Below are positions 1 through 8,135 of a stretch of 64,000 bases of DNA, piece after piece. Each line of letters starts with the position of its first letter. Positions within the stretch are counted from its first letter, which is position 1. The stretch is from positions 1 through 64,000 of the forward strand of contig NZ_VDFV01000008.1 of NCBI RefSeq assembly GCF_006152145.1, in the 5' to 3' direction. Under the pieces are notes generated by a model. The model saw only the letters and a program-made list of their open reading frames with translations. It was not told the DNA's origin and made no database searches. The DNA comes from Rubellimicrobium roseum. Its GTDB lineage: Bacteria; Pseudomonadota; Alphaproteobacteria; Rhodobacterales; Rhodobacteraceae. The position numbers were made by a program, and so were the translations under genes.

Positions 1-698
1 CATGGCCGCCCAGATAAGCAGGCAGACCCGCCGCGCGAGCCCCCTCGCTCATGGGTTACGCAACAACGCCGCCGGCTCAGATCGCAGACGGGGCGCACAT
101 CTCCCAGGAGTGCAAGCTCGCGCAGGACGGGAAGCGGATCGTGCCCTCGTGCAAAGAGGGTCGGCCGGGGTTGTAGCAGGACTCGAACCTCATCCGGACT
201 GCAGGGCCAAGTATCCACACCGTCCAAGGGGATCTGGATGGCGATCGGGACAAAATCGCCCTGTTCGGGATCATCCGCTGGAGTTCCGGAAACGGAACCG
301 GGATTCGCGATGCCGTCGAGATCGGCCAGGACGTCCCGCCATCCGGGGCCGATCGGGGCGCCGTCTCGCGCCACGCGCACAAGGTCGGCCAGGACGTCCG
401 CGGCGTGCAGCATGGTCCGCACAATTTCGGGCCGTGGCTCCAGACGAGTGGAGCGGATCTCGTCGAGCACCGTCTCGAACCCATGCGCGAAGGTCACGAG
501 GTCGGTGAGTTGGAAGGCGCCCGCTCCTCCCTTGATGGAATGAACCGAGCGGAACACGGCGTTGAGGGTGTCCGGATCGGCTGTGCCCTCTGCGAAGGCC
601 ACCAAGCCGGACTCGAGATCCGCGAGTTGCTCCTCGCATTCCTGAAAGAAGGTGACGCGGATGGCTGCCATGCTGTCGATCATGTCCCGGTTCTCCAT
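1..698 (-). CDS. cheA: Chemotaxis histidine kinase CheA, N-terminal part (cut by window edge)
   Basis: Autophosphorylating kinase that passes phosphate from its Hpt domain to CheY. Only about 232 codons are visible. The Hpt domain covers roughly residues 8-110, with the phospho-accepting His53 in the motif VHSIKGGAGAF. A second, P2-like segment follows (about residues 150-206). The ATG at 698 lies 15 bases after the cheY stop, so it is probably co-transcribed with mcp, STAS and cheY. The last 25 or so visible codons (positions 3-77) are Arg/Cys/Ser-rich and do not look like CheA, so a frame disruption near 77 is possible. The kinase, dimerisation and CheW-like domains would lie outside the window. 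Confidence 0.85.
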   Translation of the reverse strand, partial: MENRDMIDSMAAIRVTFFQECEEQLADLESGLVAFAEGTADPDTLNAVFRSVHSIKGGAGAFQLTDLVTFAHGFETVLDEIRSTRLEPRPEIVRTMLHAADVLADLVRVARDGAPIGPGWRDVLADLDGIANPGSVSGTPADDPEQGDFVPIAIQIPLDGVDTWPCSPDEVRVLLQPRPTLFARGHDPLPVLRELALLGDVRPVCDLSRRRCCVTHERGGSRGGSACLSGRP

Positions 699-713
699 GC
701 GAACGGCTTGCGC

Positions 714-1079
714 TCAGGCCAGGACGCGCGCCAGCGCGCCGACCAGCTTGGCGGGCTCAAAGGGTTTCACGATCCAGCCGGTGGCCCCTGCGGCGCGGGC
801 GCGATCCTTCTTGGCCGCATCGCTTTCGGTCGTGAGCACGAGGATGGGGATGCCATTGAAGGCTGCGTCGGCCCGCACGCGTTCGATGAAGCCGTAGCCA
901 TCAAGGCGCGGCATGTTGATGTCCGAGATGATGACATCGGGCTTGTGCCGGCTCAGGGCGATGAGCCCGTCCTCGCCGTCCACCGCCTCCTCTACCGCGT
1001 AGCCCGCCTCGATCAGGCAAAGCCGCAGCATGTCGCGCATCGTGCGCGAGTCGTCCACCGTGAGCACCGTTCGCTTCAA
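714..1079 (-). CDS. cheY: CheY-type single-domain response regulator
   Basis: Stand-alone receiver domain of 121 residues that carries the chemotaxis phosphosignal to the flagellar motor or acts as a phosphate sink. The acidic pair D9-D10, phosphoacceptor D53 (in IISDINMPRLDG), T83 and K105 (in VKPF) are all present, and there is no output domain. I chose the TTG at 1079 as start: it overlaps the upstream STAS stop (TTGA) and gives the usual family N-terminus KRTVLTVDDS. A GTG four codons later is the only close alternative. It is followed by cheA after 15 bases. It belongs to the mcp-STAS-cheY-cheA transcription unit. Confidence 0.9.
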   Translation of the reverse strand: MKRTVLTVDDSRTMRDMLRLCLIEAGYAVEEAVDGEDGLIALSRHKPDVIISDINMPRLDGYGFIERVRADAAFNGIPILVLTTESDAAKKDRARAAGATGWIVKPFEPAKLVGALARVLA

Positions 1080-1360
1080 TTGAGGTTCCCTTCTGCGCAA
1101 AGCTCGGCAAGGTCGAGGCCAAGCGTCCTGACAGCTTCCTGGAGGACCGGCGAGGCATCGGTCAGCCGCAGGATCTGCCCGTCGGCTCGCCAAGTGCGTG
1201 CTGCCGACAGAAGAACCTGCAGTCCCGGCGTGCCGATCCGCGCGACTGCGGCAGCATTCAGATCGAGAGGTCCGCCGCGCCGTGCTATGAGATCCTTGGC
1301 GAGGGTGCAGGTCGCCGCAAGGTCGAGCCGCTCCGGAAGGTCCAATCGGGTGCTGCTCAT
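1076..1360 (-). CDS. STAS-domain protein of the chemotaxis cluster
   Basis: A 94-residue protein consisting of one STAS (anti-sigma-factor antagonist-like) domain. The fold is suggested by the beta-rich start (LDLPERLDLAAT), the central DLNAAAVARIGTPGLQVL segment, where family members carry the conserved Asp/Ser region, and a C-terminal helix. No obvious phosphorylatable Ser follows the Asp, as the usual D-x-S is replaced by RIGT. Small STAS proteins of this kind are commonly found with cheY and cheA in Rhodobacterales and other alphaproteobacteria, but their role is poorly defined. It starts 3 bases after the mcp stop and its stop overlaps the cheY start, which argues for translational coupling. 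Confidence 0.8.
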   Translation of the reverse strand: MSSTRLDLPERLDLAATCTLAKDLIARRGGPLDLNAAAVARIGTPGLQVLLSAARTWRADGQILRLTDASPVLQEAVRTLGLDLAELCAEGNLN

Positions 1361-1363
1361 GGT

Positions 1364-3376
1364 TCAGAATTCTTCCCAGTCGTCCGAGGCCTGCCGACTT
1401 CCTCCAACGGCAAGGCGCAACGCCCTCTTGGGCTGGCCCGCTCGGTCCCGCCGGGCGAAGGGCCGAGGTTCGTCCGAGGTCTGTGCCGCTTCTCTCTGGG
1501 CGTCCTCGGACCAATGCCGGATCGTGCTGGCCTGCGAGTCGGCCCCCGTGTGGAAGCGGTCGACCTGAACGGCGACCCCTTCGGTCTGGGTGGCGAGCGC
1601 CCGCACGGCAGCGGTCGTCTCCTCGACCATCGCGGCGTTCTGCTGGGTAATCTGGTCCATCTGCGCGACGGCGATATTGACCTGGCTGAGGCCCGAGGAC
1701 TGCTCGGCCGCTCCGGCCGCGATGCCAGCCACGAGGTCATTGATCTCGTTGATGGAATGCACGATGCGCCGGAGCGCCTGTCCCGTCTGCCCCACCAGGT
1801 CCACGCCCTGCCCGACCTGCGTGGTGGAGGCTGAGATGAGGTCCTTAATCTGCTTGGCGGCCTCGGCCGATCGCTGCGCCAGCGCGCGGACTTCCGTGGC
1901 TACGACGGCGAAGCCCCGGCCCGCCTCGCCGGCGCGGGCCGCCTCGACGCCCGCGTTGAGCGCGAGCAGGTTCGTTTGGAAGGCAATCTCGTCGATGACC
2001 CCGATGATCTGGCTGATCTGGCGCGAGAAGGCTTCGATGGCGCTCATGGCGACCACGGCGCGCTCGACGACTTCGCCGCTCTTCTCGGCGTCGAGCTTGG
2101 TCGCGGACACGACCTGCCGGGTGTGGACCGAGCTTTCGGCCGCAGCCTTGACGGTGGCGGTGATCTGCTCGACGGCGGCGGCGGTTTCCTCAAGGTTGGC
2201 CGCCTGCGTCTCGGTGCGGCGCGACAGGTCCTCGGCCGCCGTGGCGATCTCGGCGGCGCTGCTGCGGATCTCGCCCATGCCGAGCCGGACGCCGGACAGC
2301 ATGGAGCGCACCTGCTCTAGCCCCGCGTTGAGGTCCCGCTTGATCGAGGCATAGGCGCTCGACACCTCGCCCTCGATCCTGGCGGTCAGATCGCCTTCGA
2401 GGAACCGGGCGAGCGTTCGGCTGAAGGTCGCGGCTGCCGCGTCCTGCTCGGCCGCCGTCCTGTCGGCTTCGGCAAGGGCGAGGCGGTTGCGCTCGGCCAG
2501 CTCGGCCTCGAGCGCTTGGGCATTCCGTGCCGTATCGCGGAGAGTGCTCAACGCGGCGGCGAGCTTGCCGATCTCGTTCCCGCGGTCGGCGAAGGGAATG
2601 CTGACGCCGTAATCGCGCGCCGCAAGCTGCTCCGTCACCCCGGTCAGCGTCCGGAGCGGTGCGGCGATGGCTATTGTGGCGGCCCGCATCATGACCAGCA
2701 GCACGCCCAGCGAGACCGCGATGGTGACCCAGGAGATGGCCGTGACCTTCTGCGAGGTATCCTCGGCATCGACGACGATCCGGTCCAGCACCTCACGGAT
2801 ATGCTCGCTCAGGGCGTCGATCTCGCCGACGTGGCGGTCGAAATGCTCCATGATGCGCCCCAGGGATGCGGCCACGGCCTGCGACATATCGGGCCGGGCC
2901 GGCTGCCCCTCCTGGGCCATGCGCTGGCTCACGAGCGGGATGAAGGTGCCTTCGATTTCCTCCCAGAGAGGCTTGGAATCGTTCTCCACGGTCCGGATGT
3001 GGTCCTTGACCTCGGTCGGGAGGTCCAGCTCGGTCCAGGCCTGCACCTTGGCATCGTAGTCGCGGCGGAACTGGCGAAGCTGCTCGATCCGACGCAGAAC
3101 CTCGGCCTCGTCGTCCTGATTCGCGATCGCCTGCGCCAGCAAGACCGGTCGGATCAGGTAGAATGTCGGCCGTTCCGTCGCCACGAGAACTTCGCGGACA
3201 TTGACCATGCCGTGATGGAGGGAGCCCCCGAGGCGCACCTGGGCCAAGCCGAAGCCGTTCACAAGCGCGCCCGCCGACACGGTCGCGAGCAGCAGCAGCG
3301 AGGCACCCCGGATGGCCGAGCCGATCTGCAGGCGGGCCAATGGCTGGAACAAGGAGTTGGAGTTGGAATCGCTCAT
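1364..3376 (-). CDS. Methyl-accepting chemotaxis protein
   Basis: Transmembrane chemoreceptor of 670 residues. It has a first membrane helix (about 22-47), a mostly helical periplasmic sensor (about 50-210) of the four-helix-bundle type, a second membrane helix (about 212-239), a HAMP domain (about 231-285) and a long cytoplasmic coiled coil. The highly conserved signalling tip is at about 462-495 (EIAFQTNLLALNAGVEAARA, then GRGFAVVA). The canonical tip has NAAVEAARAGE; here the residue after NA is Gly. The C-terminus ends in DWEEF, which resembles the CheR/CheB-tethering pentapeptide of Tar/Tsr (NWETF). The ligand cannot be predicted. It is the first gene of the minus-strand cluster, with its promoter in the about 100 bases before 3480. 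Confidence 0.93.
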   Translation of the reverse strand: MSDSNSNSLFQPLARLQIGSAIRGASLLLLATVSAGALVNGFGLAQVRLGGSLHHGMVNVREVLVATERPTFYLIRPVLLAQAIANQDDEAEVLRRIEQLRQFRRDYDAKVQAWTELDLPTEVKDHIRTVENDSKPLWEEIEGTFIPLVSQRMAQEGQPARPDMSQAVAASLGRIMEHFDRHVGEIDALSEHIREVLDRIVVDAEDTSQKVTAISWVTIAVSLGVLLVMMRAATIAIAAPLRTLTGVTEQLAARDYGVSIPFADRGNEIGKLAAALSTLRDTARNAQALEAELAERNRLALAEADRTAAEQDAAAATFSRTLARFLEGDLTARIEGEVSSAYASIKRDLNAGLEQVRSMLSGVRLGMGEIRSSAAEIATAAEDLSRRTETQAANLEETAAAVEQITATVKAAAESSVHTRQVVSATKLDAEKSGEVVERAVVAMSAIEAFSRQISQIIGVIDEIAFQTNLLALNAGVEAARAGEAGRGFAVVATEVRALAQRSAEAAKQIKDLISASTTQVGQGVDLVGQTGQALRRIVHSINEINDLVAGIAAGAAEQSSGLSQVNIAVAQMDQITQQNAAMVEETTAAVRALATQTEGVAVQVDRFHTGADSQASTIRHWSEDAQREAAQTSDEPRPFARRDRAGQPKRALRLAVGGSRQASDDWEEF

Positions 3377-3481
3377 GAGGCTGCCTTCGGGTGGAAGCTG
3401 GACTGGGATGACTCGGGCCGCTGGCGGTGGGGTAGCGGGACTTAGGCCTGAGTTTAGCAGGAGCGGTTTAAAGCCAGATTA

Positions 3482-3915
3482 ATGGCCGCATCGGCCGCTG
3501 CGGTCTTGCATCGCAAGCCGGAGCGGCGGCACTACCCGGCCGTTCTCCAGCGCAAGCCGGGGGCGCTTCGGAACGATGCGCCGTTCACGGAGCTGCCACC
3601 GGCCTTCCGGCAGTTGCAGGATCTGACCCTGCGGCGCCCGGGTGGGGGCCGGGAGATGGTCGACATCCTGGCGCTGGTCCTGCACCACGGCGAGCCGGCG
3701 GTGCTCTGTGCGGTGGAACTGGCCCTGGAGGCAGGCGTGCCGACCAAGACCCACGTGCTGAACCTGCCTCGCACCGGCTGGTGGACGGCAAGACAGCCGG
3801 CAATCGGCCTGTCGACACGCCACAGGCGCTGGTCCTACGCCGCGAACCCAGGGCTGATGTCGAGCGCTACGACGGCCTGTGCGCCAGGATCGCCGAAGGC
3901 CGCCATGCGTCATCA
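3482..3915 (+). pseudogene. IS21-family transposase IstA, C-terminal fragment
   Basis: The translation matches the C-terminal end of IS21-type transposases: PAVLQRKPGALRNDAPF, then GREMVDILALVL and LALEAGVPTKTHVLNL. The frame then shifts at about 3770, and the family sequence continues in another frame (DTPQALVLRREPRADVERYD) up to about 3915. The catalytic DDE core and the N-terminal helix-turn-helix are missing. It is therefore an inactive remnant of about one quarter of the gene. The istB fragment follows directly, as in intact IS21 elements. Confidence 0.75.
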
Positions 3916-4221
3916 CCCCGCTAACGGCGCGGTCGTCATCATGCTGCGCAGCTTCAAGATGTTCGGCCTGGCCCAGGCCGTCGCCGACCTGATCGAGCAA
4001 GGGGCGCCCGCCTTCGAGGCGGCCGTGCCGATCCTGTCGCAGCGGCTGAAGGCCGAGATGGCCGAGCGAGAGGTGCGCTCCATCGCCTGACACATGAAGG
4101 CCGCCCGCTTCCCGGCCTGCAAGGATCTCTCAGGGTTCGACTTCGCCGCCAGCGAGGTCAACGAGGCCACTGTCCGCCAGCCGCATCGCGGCGAGTTCCT
4201 CGAGGACGTATACAACGTTTG
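3904..4221 (+). pseudogene. IS21-family helper ATPase IstB, N-terminal fragment
   Basis: The start (MRHHPANGAVVIMLRSFKMF) and the following LAQAVADLIEQGAPAFEAAV are typical of IstB. An in-frame TGA at 4088-4090 interrupts the normal REVRSIA-x-HMKAARFP segment, after which the reading frame continues as DLSGFDFAASEVNEATV to a stop at 4221. The Walker A and B ATPase motifs lie downstream of this point in intact proteins and are absent. The cut coincides with the start of the IS3-like sequence, so insertion or deletion there removed the rest of the gene. Confidence 0.75.
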
Positions 4222-4304
4222 AGGTGGCTCGGAAAAACTGAACACGGGCGCTGAGCGGATGATCCGCGCGACATCGGCATGATGCCGGGGAGCGAGGAGA
4301 GACC

Positions 4305-4556
4305 ATGACGAGACGACCGCGCCGGAACCACAGCCCGGACTTCAAGGCCAAATTTGCACTTGCTGCCATCAAGGGCGAGAGAACGCTGGCCCAGCAGTTC
4401 GACGTGCATCCGAACCAGATCACGCAGTGGCGGGCGCAGCTGCTGGAGGGAGCCTCTGGCATCTTTGGTGCCGCCCCCACGCCTGAGCCTGCTCCGGCCG
4501 TGGACGTGAAGACGTGTCCCAGCTGCCAAAATGTCCGTAAGGCCTGCCGTCACTGA
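4305..4556 (+). pseudogene. IS3-family transposase OrfA, truncated
   Basis: An 83-codon frame starting MTRRPRRNHSPDFKAKFALA encodes the helix-turn-helix of an IS3 OrfA (HPNQITQWRAQLLEGASG). Compared with the usual family pattern, a few residues before AQQFDVHPN appear to be missing (GERTLAQQF rather than GERTLAELAQQF). The C-terminal leucine-zipper part is replaced by unrelated sequence (VKTCPSCQNVRKACRH). OrfB, which carries the catalytic residues, is absent. The 85 bases upstream, from about 4220, look like the left end of the element. A good ribosome-binding site (GAGGAGAG) precedes the ATG, so a short HTH protein could still be made. Confidence 0.7.
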
Positions 4557-4639
4557 GACGATCACCGTACCAGCTTTGTGAGACGGGTTTTCTCCTGCTT
4601 TGACAAGGAGCGGCCAACGTGGTCGCGAGTGTCCGTTCA

Positions 4640-5607
4640 ACGATGGCGATGCGGACCTGGAACTCGGCAGTCTGGCGGTCGAAGTCGCGGGCCATGAGCT
4701 TCTGACCGAGCCGCTTCATGCCGTTCATCCAGTCGTCGGGAAAACGATCCCCCGGATCGTTGTCTGATCCTCCTCATATCTCTGCGCGGCTTCGGCGGTG
4801 GTCACCGCTCCAGTTTCGCCAGATGGTCCGGCCGAGGCGCCTGATGGCCGGCAGCGCCTCGTTCCGGCCTGCCGCCCCAGGGCTGTCCTTCTTTCACGGC
4901 TTGGCCTCGCGCCTGGGAGGGATGACTGCATCGGCGCCCCGGTTCGCAATGGCATCGCGGCAGCCGCGGGCGTCGTAGGCGCCGTCGGCTGTGACAGAGG
5001 CGATTGGCTCGCGTGCCGGGATCTGGCCGAGCAGATCGGGCAGCACGGGAGCATCGCCCACGCCGCTGCCGGTGATCTCGACCGCACGGACCTCCAGCGT
5101 CGCCTCGTCCGCAGCCAGGTGGACCTTGCGCCTTATGCGCCTGCGCGCTCCGCCGTGCTTGCGCACCTGCCATTCTCCCTCGCCCCGGACCTCGATGCCG
5201 GTGCTGTCCACAAGCAGGTGCAGCGGGCTACCGCTGCCTCGGCAGGGCAATTGCACCGCCAAGGCCTTCTGACGTCGGCACAGCGTTGGGAAGTCCGGCA
5301 CGGGCCGGTCGAGCCCCGCGAGCTTCAGAAGGCTCGCGAGGAACCCCCCTCGCCACGGTCACTTGCACCGATGGCGTTTCCATGGCTCGATCTGCCGCAG
5401 TGGCAGGCCGAACAGCACCTTGGTCATGAGGCAGGCCTGGATGGCGGCGTCGCTGTAGACCGGCTGGCCGCCGCGCTGGCCCGACGGCGCAGCGCGCCAG
5501 GGCGTTGACGGATCGAACCAGACGGTCAGAGATCCACGCTCACGCAGTGCGGCGTTGCTGGCGGACCAGTCCAGGGTGCGGTCGCGGGTCGGCGCAAGCC
5601 TGGACAT
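4640..5607 (-). pseudogene. IS5-family transposase, frameshifted
   Basis: Three reading-frame pieces make up one transposase. The N-terminal part (5607-5359) contains RERGSLTVWFDP and GQPVYSDAAIQACLMTKVLF. The middle (5301-4894) contains the first catalytic block LLVDSTGIEVRGEGEW and the second, SVTADGAYDARGC. The C-terminal part (about 4880-4640) contains KRLGQKLMARDFDRQTAEFQ. Frame changes lie between 5359 and 5301 and near 4890, and the last 20 or so residues are replaced by unrelated sequence. The order and spacing match IS5-group elements found widely in Rhodobacterales. It cannot make an intact enzyme unless by multiple frameshifts. Confidence 0.8.
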
Positions 5608-5651
5608 GCTGTCCAGCTATGTCGCCGGACTCCCCGTGTGAATCCTCGGCA

Positions 5652-5670
5652 GGCTTCGTGCAACAAGGCC
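5652..5670. repeat. Probable terminal inverted repeat of the IS5 remnant
   Basis: The 19 bases GGCTTCGTGCAACAAGGCC resemble IS5-group ends, which commonly contain GTTGCAC next to a GGC/GCC edge. They lie about 45 bases upstream of the transposase start, where the left end should be. I could not find the matching right end near 4640, in keeping with loss of that side. Confidence 0.5.
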
Positions 5671-5762
5671 GGCCGAGATCAACCCAAGTCGTTGATTTTA
5701 CAGGATCTAGCGCAGGATTTTGAGTCGCCTGACGTGGAACACGACACGAAGTCCGGGGAAAA

Positions 5763-5839
5763 TGGTCGGAGTGAGAGGATTCGAACCTCCGACCCCCTGC
5801 TCCCGAAGCAGGTGCGCTACCAGGCTGCGCTACACTCCG
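5763..5839 (-). tRNA. tRNA-Pro (anticodon CGG)
   Basis: A complete 77-base tRNA folds on the minus strand. The acceptor stem is CGGAGTG paired with CACTCCG, with A as discriminator and an encoded CCA at 5765-5763. The anticodon arm is CCTGC-TTCGGGA-GCAGG, giving anticodon CGG for proline. The T arm contains GGTTCGAATCC. It decodes CCG, an abundant codon in this GC-rich genome. The IS graveyard starts about 90 bases downstream of its 3' end; tRNA 3' ends are frequent integration sites. Confidence 0.95.
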
Positions 5840-5887
5840 ACTGGGCGCGGGGTATCCCGCGCGCCCCCGATTTGCAAGCCCCTTCGG

Positions 5888-6868
5888 TCACTCGCCCGGA
5901 GTTGCCGCCGCGTCGCGCCCGCGCCGGCCCAAGAGCCGCTGGAGCGCGAAGGGGCGCGGCGCGGTCCCGGTCTCGGGCCGCATCCGGGTGTTGAGCACCG
6001 GACGGTTGGCCGAGGCGCCGGGCGTGTCCTCGCGCAGCACGATGTAGAGCCCCGAGGCGATGATGATGCCCGCGCCGATGGCCGTCGTGCCGTCGATGCT
6101 TTCGTTGAACAGCAGGTAGCCGAAGGCCGCGGCGAAGAGGATCTGCACGTACTGCATGGGCGCCACCACGACCGCCACCGCCGCCTTGTAGGCCGCGATG
6201 ATGACCACGCCCGCCACCCAGCCCAGAAGCGCCTGGACGGCCACGAGGCCCAGGTGGTCGGCCGCCAGGGGCCGGTAGAGCGCGGGCATCGCCAGCGCGG
6301 TCACGGCGAGGTTGGCGAACATCGGATACAGGAGCAGCACCACGGGGCGCTCCTCGTTGCCGATCTTGCGGACGATCACCGAGGCCACGGCGCTGAAGAC
6401 GGCCGCCGAGAGCGCGGCGAGGTGCCCGAGCCCCAGCTCGGCCGTGCCGGGCCGCAGGACGACCAGCACGCCCGCGAAGCCCGCCACCACGGCGAGCGCG
6501 CGGCGCAGGCCCACCTTCTCGCCCAGCATGGGGATCGCGAGCAGCGTGATAAGCAGCGGCTGCGCGAATGCCAGGGCATAGACTTGCGCCATGGGCAGCA
6601 CCGAGAAGGCGTAGAAGGCCGACAGCCCGCAGATGACGGTGGCCCCCGAGCGAACGGCGATCCACCACGGGTGGACGGGGCGCAGCGTGCCCGGCTGGGG
6701 ATCGGTCAGGATCATCCCCATCGCGAGCGGAAAGGAGAAGAGCGTGGAGAAGAAGATGAGCTGGAAGGGCGAGTAGTCCTCGCCCAGGATCTTCACCAGG
6801 GCATCGCTGGTCGCGTAGATGCCGAAGGCCAGGAGCGACAGCATCGCTCCCTTCCCGTTCTGTGACAT
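5888..6868 (-). CDS. EamA/RhaT-family (DMT) permease
   Basis: Inner-membrane protein of 326 residues with about ten hydrophobic helices arranged as two EamA halves. The first half runs to about residue 145 and ends in LAVVAGFAGVLVVLRPG; the second ends in AIGAGIIIASGLYIVLRED. Such proteins export or import metabolites such as amino acids, but the substrate cannot be read from sequence. I prefer the ATG at 6868, which has AAGGA a few bases upstream, over the longer frame starting at 6904. The C-terminal 35 residues (after TPGASANRP) are a charged cytoplasmic tail. It is transcribed toward tRNA-Pro and is separated from leuB by about 90 bases. Confidence 0.85.
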   Translation of the reverse strand: MSQNGKGAMLSLLAFGIYATSDALVKILGEDYSPFQLIFFSTLFSFPLAMGMILTDPQPGTLRPVHPWWIAVRSGATVICGLSAFYAFSVLPMAQVYALAFAQPLLITLLAIPMLGEKVGLRRALAVVAGFAGVLVVLRPGTAELGLGHLAALSAAVFSAVASVIVRKIGNEERPVVLLLYPMFANLAVTALAMPALYRPLAADHLGLVAVQALLGWVAGVVIIAAYKAAVAVVVAPMQYVQILFAAAFGYLLFNESIDGTTAIGAGIIIASGLYIVLREDTPGASANRPVLNTRMRPETGTAPRPFALQRLLGRRGRDAAATPGE

Positions 6869-6960
6869 TGGGGGTCCTTTCGGGCGCGGCCTCATTCGCG
6901 CCACGATCGCTTTAGGGCCCCGAATCGGCTCCGGTCAAGCCGGGGCCTGATGGGATCGGA

Positions 6961-8064
6961 TCAGTTCGCGCCGAGCGCTGCGACGATCGCGTCACCCATC
7001 TGGGCGGTGCTGACCGCCGCGCCGCCGTTCGGGCCCAGGAGGTCCCCGGTGCGCACGCCCTGGGCCAGCACGGACTCCACGGCCTTCTCCAGCCGGTCGG
7101 CGGCCTCGCCCGCGTCGAAGGAGTAGCGCAGCGCCATGGCAAAGCTGAGGATGCAGGCGATGGGGTTGGCCTTGCCCTGCCCGGCGATGTCGGGGGCCGA
7201 GCCGTGGACGGGCTCGTAGAGCGCCTTGCGGCGGCCGGTCGCGGCGTCGGGCGCGCCCAGCGAGGCCGAAGGCAGCATCCCGAGCGAGCCCGTCAGCATC
7301 GCCGCCACGTCCGAGAGCATGTCGCCGAACAGGTTGTCGGTCACGATCACGTCGAACTGCTTGGGCGCGCGGACGAGTTGCATCCCGCCCGCGTCGGCCA
7401 GCATGTGGGAAAGCTGCACGTCGCCGTAGCGGTCCTGGTGGACCTGGGTCACGACCTCATTCCAGAGGACGCCCGAGCGCATCACGTTGCGCTTCTCCAT
7501 GGAGCAGACGCGGTTGTCACGCAGCCGGGCCATGTCGAAGGCGACCGCGGCGATGCGCTCGATCTCGTAGGTGTCGTAGACCTGCGTGTCGATGGCGCGC
7601 TTCTGGCCGTTGCCGAGGTCGCGGATCTCCTTCGGCTCGCCGAAGTAGACGCCACCCGTCAGCTCGCGCACGATCAGGATGTCAAGGCCCTCGATCAGCT
7701 CGCGCTTGAGCGAGGAGAAGTCGGCGAGCGCGTCGAAGCACTTGGCGGGGCGGAGGTTGGCGAAGAGCTCCAGGTCCTTGCGCAGGCGCAGGAGCCCGGC
7801 CTCGGGACGCACCTCGTAGGGGACCTTGTCCCACTTGGGCCCGCCCACGGCGCCCAGGAGCACCGCGTCGGCCCGGAGCGCCTTGTCCATGGTCGCGTCC
7901 GAGACGGCCTGCCCGTGCGCGTCGTAGGCGCAGCCGCCAACGAGGTCCTCCTCGACGGCGAAGTCCATGCCATTGGCGTTGAACCAGCCGATGACCTTCT
8001 TCACTTCCCCCATCACCTCGGGGCCGATGCCGTCGCCGGCGAGGAGGAGAAGGTCGTGGGCCAT
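6961..8064 (-). CDS. leuB: 3-Isopropylmalate dehydrogenase
   Basis: NAD-dependent oxidative decarboxylation of 3-isopropylmalate to 2-oxoisocaproate, the last dedicated step of leucine synthesis before transamination. The 367 residues match the family length. Recognisable blocks are the nucleotide-binding start [13 protein letters not shown], the substrate loop [26 protein letters not shown], the metal-binding region [16 protein letters not shown] and the adenine-binding [18 protein letters not shown]. It is far from leuC/leuD (6 kb away on the same strand), with four unrelated genes in between. A GC-rich hairpin just upstream (8104-8121) probably insulates it from the RTX gene, so it should have its own promoter. 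Confidence 0.96.
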   Translation of the reverse strand: MAHDLLLLAGDGIGPEVMGEVKKVIGWFNANGMDFAVEEDLVGGCAYDAHGQAVSDATMDKALRADAVLLGAVGGPKWDKVPYEVRPEAGLLRLRKDLELFANLRPAKCFDALADFSSLKRELIEGLDILIVRELTGGVYFGEPKEIRDLGNGQKRAIDTQVYDTYEIERIAAVAFDMARLRDNRVCSMEKRNVMRSGVLWNEVVTQVHQDRYGDVQLSHMLADAGGMQLVRAPKQFDVIVTDNLFGDMLSDVAAMLTGSLGMLPSASLGAPDAATGRRKALYEPVHGSAPDIAGQGKANPIACILSFAMALRYSFDAGEAADRLEKAVESVLAQGVRTGDLLGPNGGAAVSTAQMGDAIVAALGAN

Positions 8065-8103
8065 GATGCGCGCTCCGTGGGACAGGGTCGCGCGGGGGCG
8101 TAG

Positions 8104-8121
8104 CCCCGGGGAAACCCGGGG
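8104..8121 (-). terminator. Candidate hairpin terminator after the RTX metalloprotease gene
   Basis: A perfect 7-bp stem CCCCGGG/CCCGGGG closed by a 4-base loop starts 15 bases after the stop of the metalloprotease gene. It overlaps a second small hairpin at 8095-8107 (GGGGC-GTA-GCCCC). There is no T-run, so intrinsic termination would be weak. Confidence 0.4.
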
Positions 8122-8135
8122 TCAAGCCGGGGCGG

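Larger units (their letters stand above)
3482..5671. mobile_element. Insertion-sequence graveyard (IS21, IS3 and IS5 remnants)
   Basis: Between the chemotaxis cluster and tRNA-Pro lie remnants of three unrelated insertion sequences: IS21 istA and istB ends (plus strand), an IS3-type orfA start (plus strand) and a frameshifted IS5-type transposase (minus strand). None is intact. The IS21 istB fragment ends abruptly at about 4221, where IS3-like sequence begins. That in turn stops at about 4550, and the IS5 fragment begins at about 4640. Between 4557 and 4640 I see nothing recognisable. The order suggests successive insertions and deletions. Confidence 0.8.
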
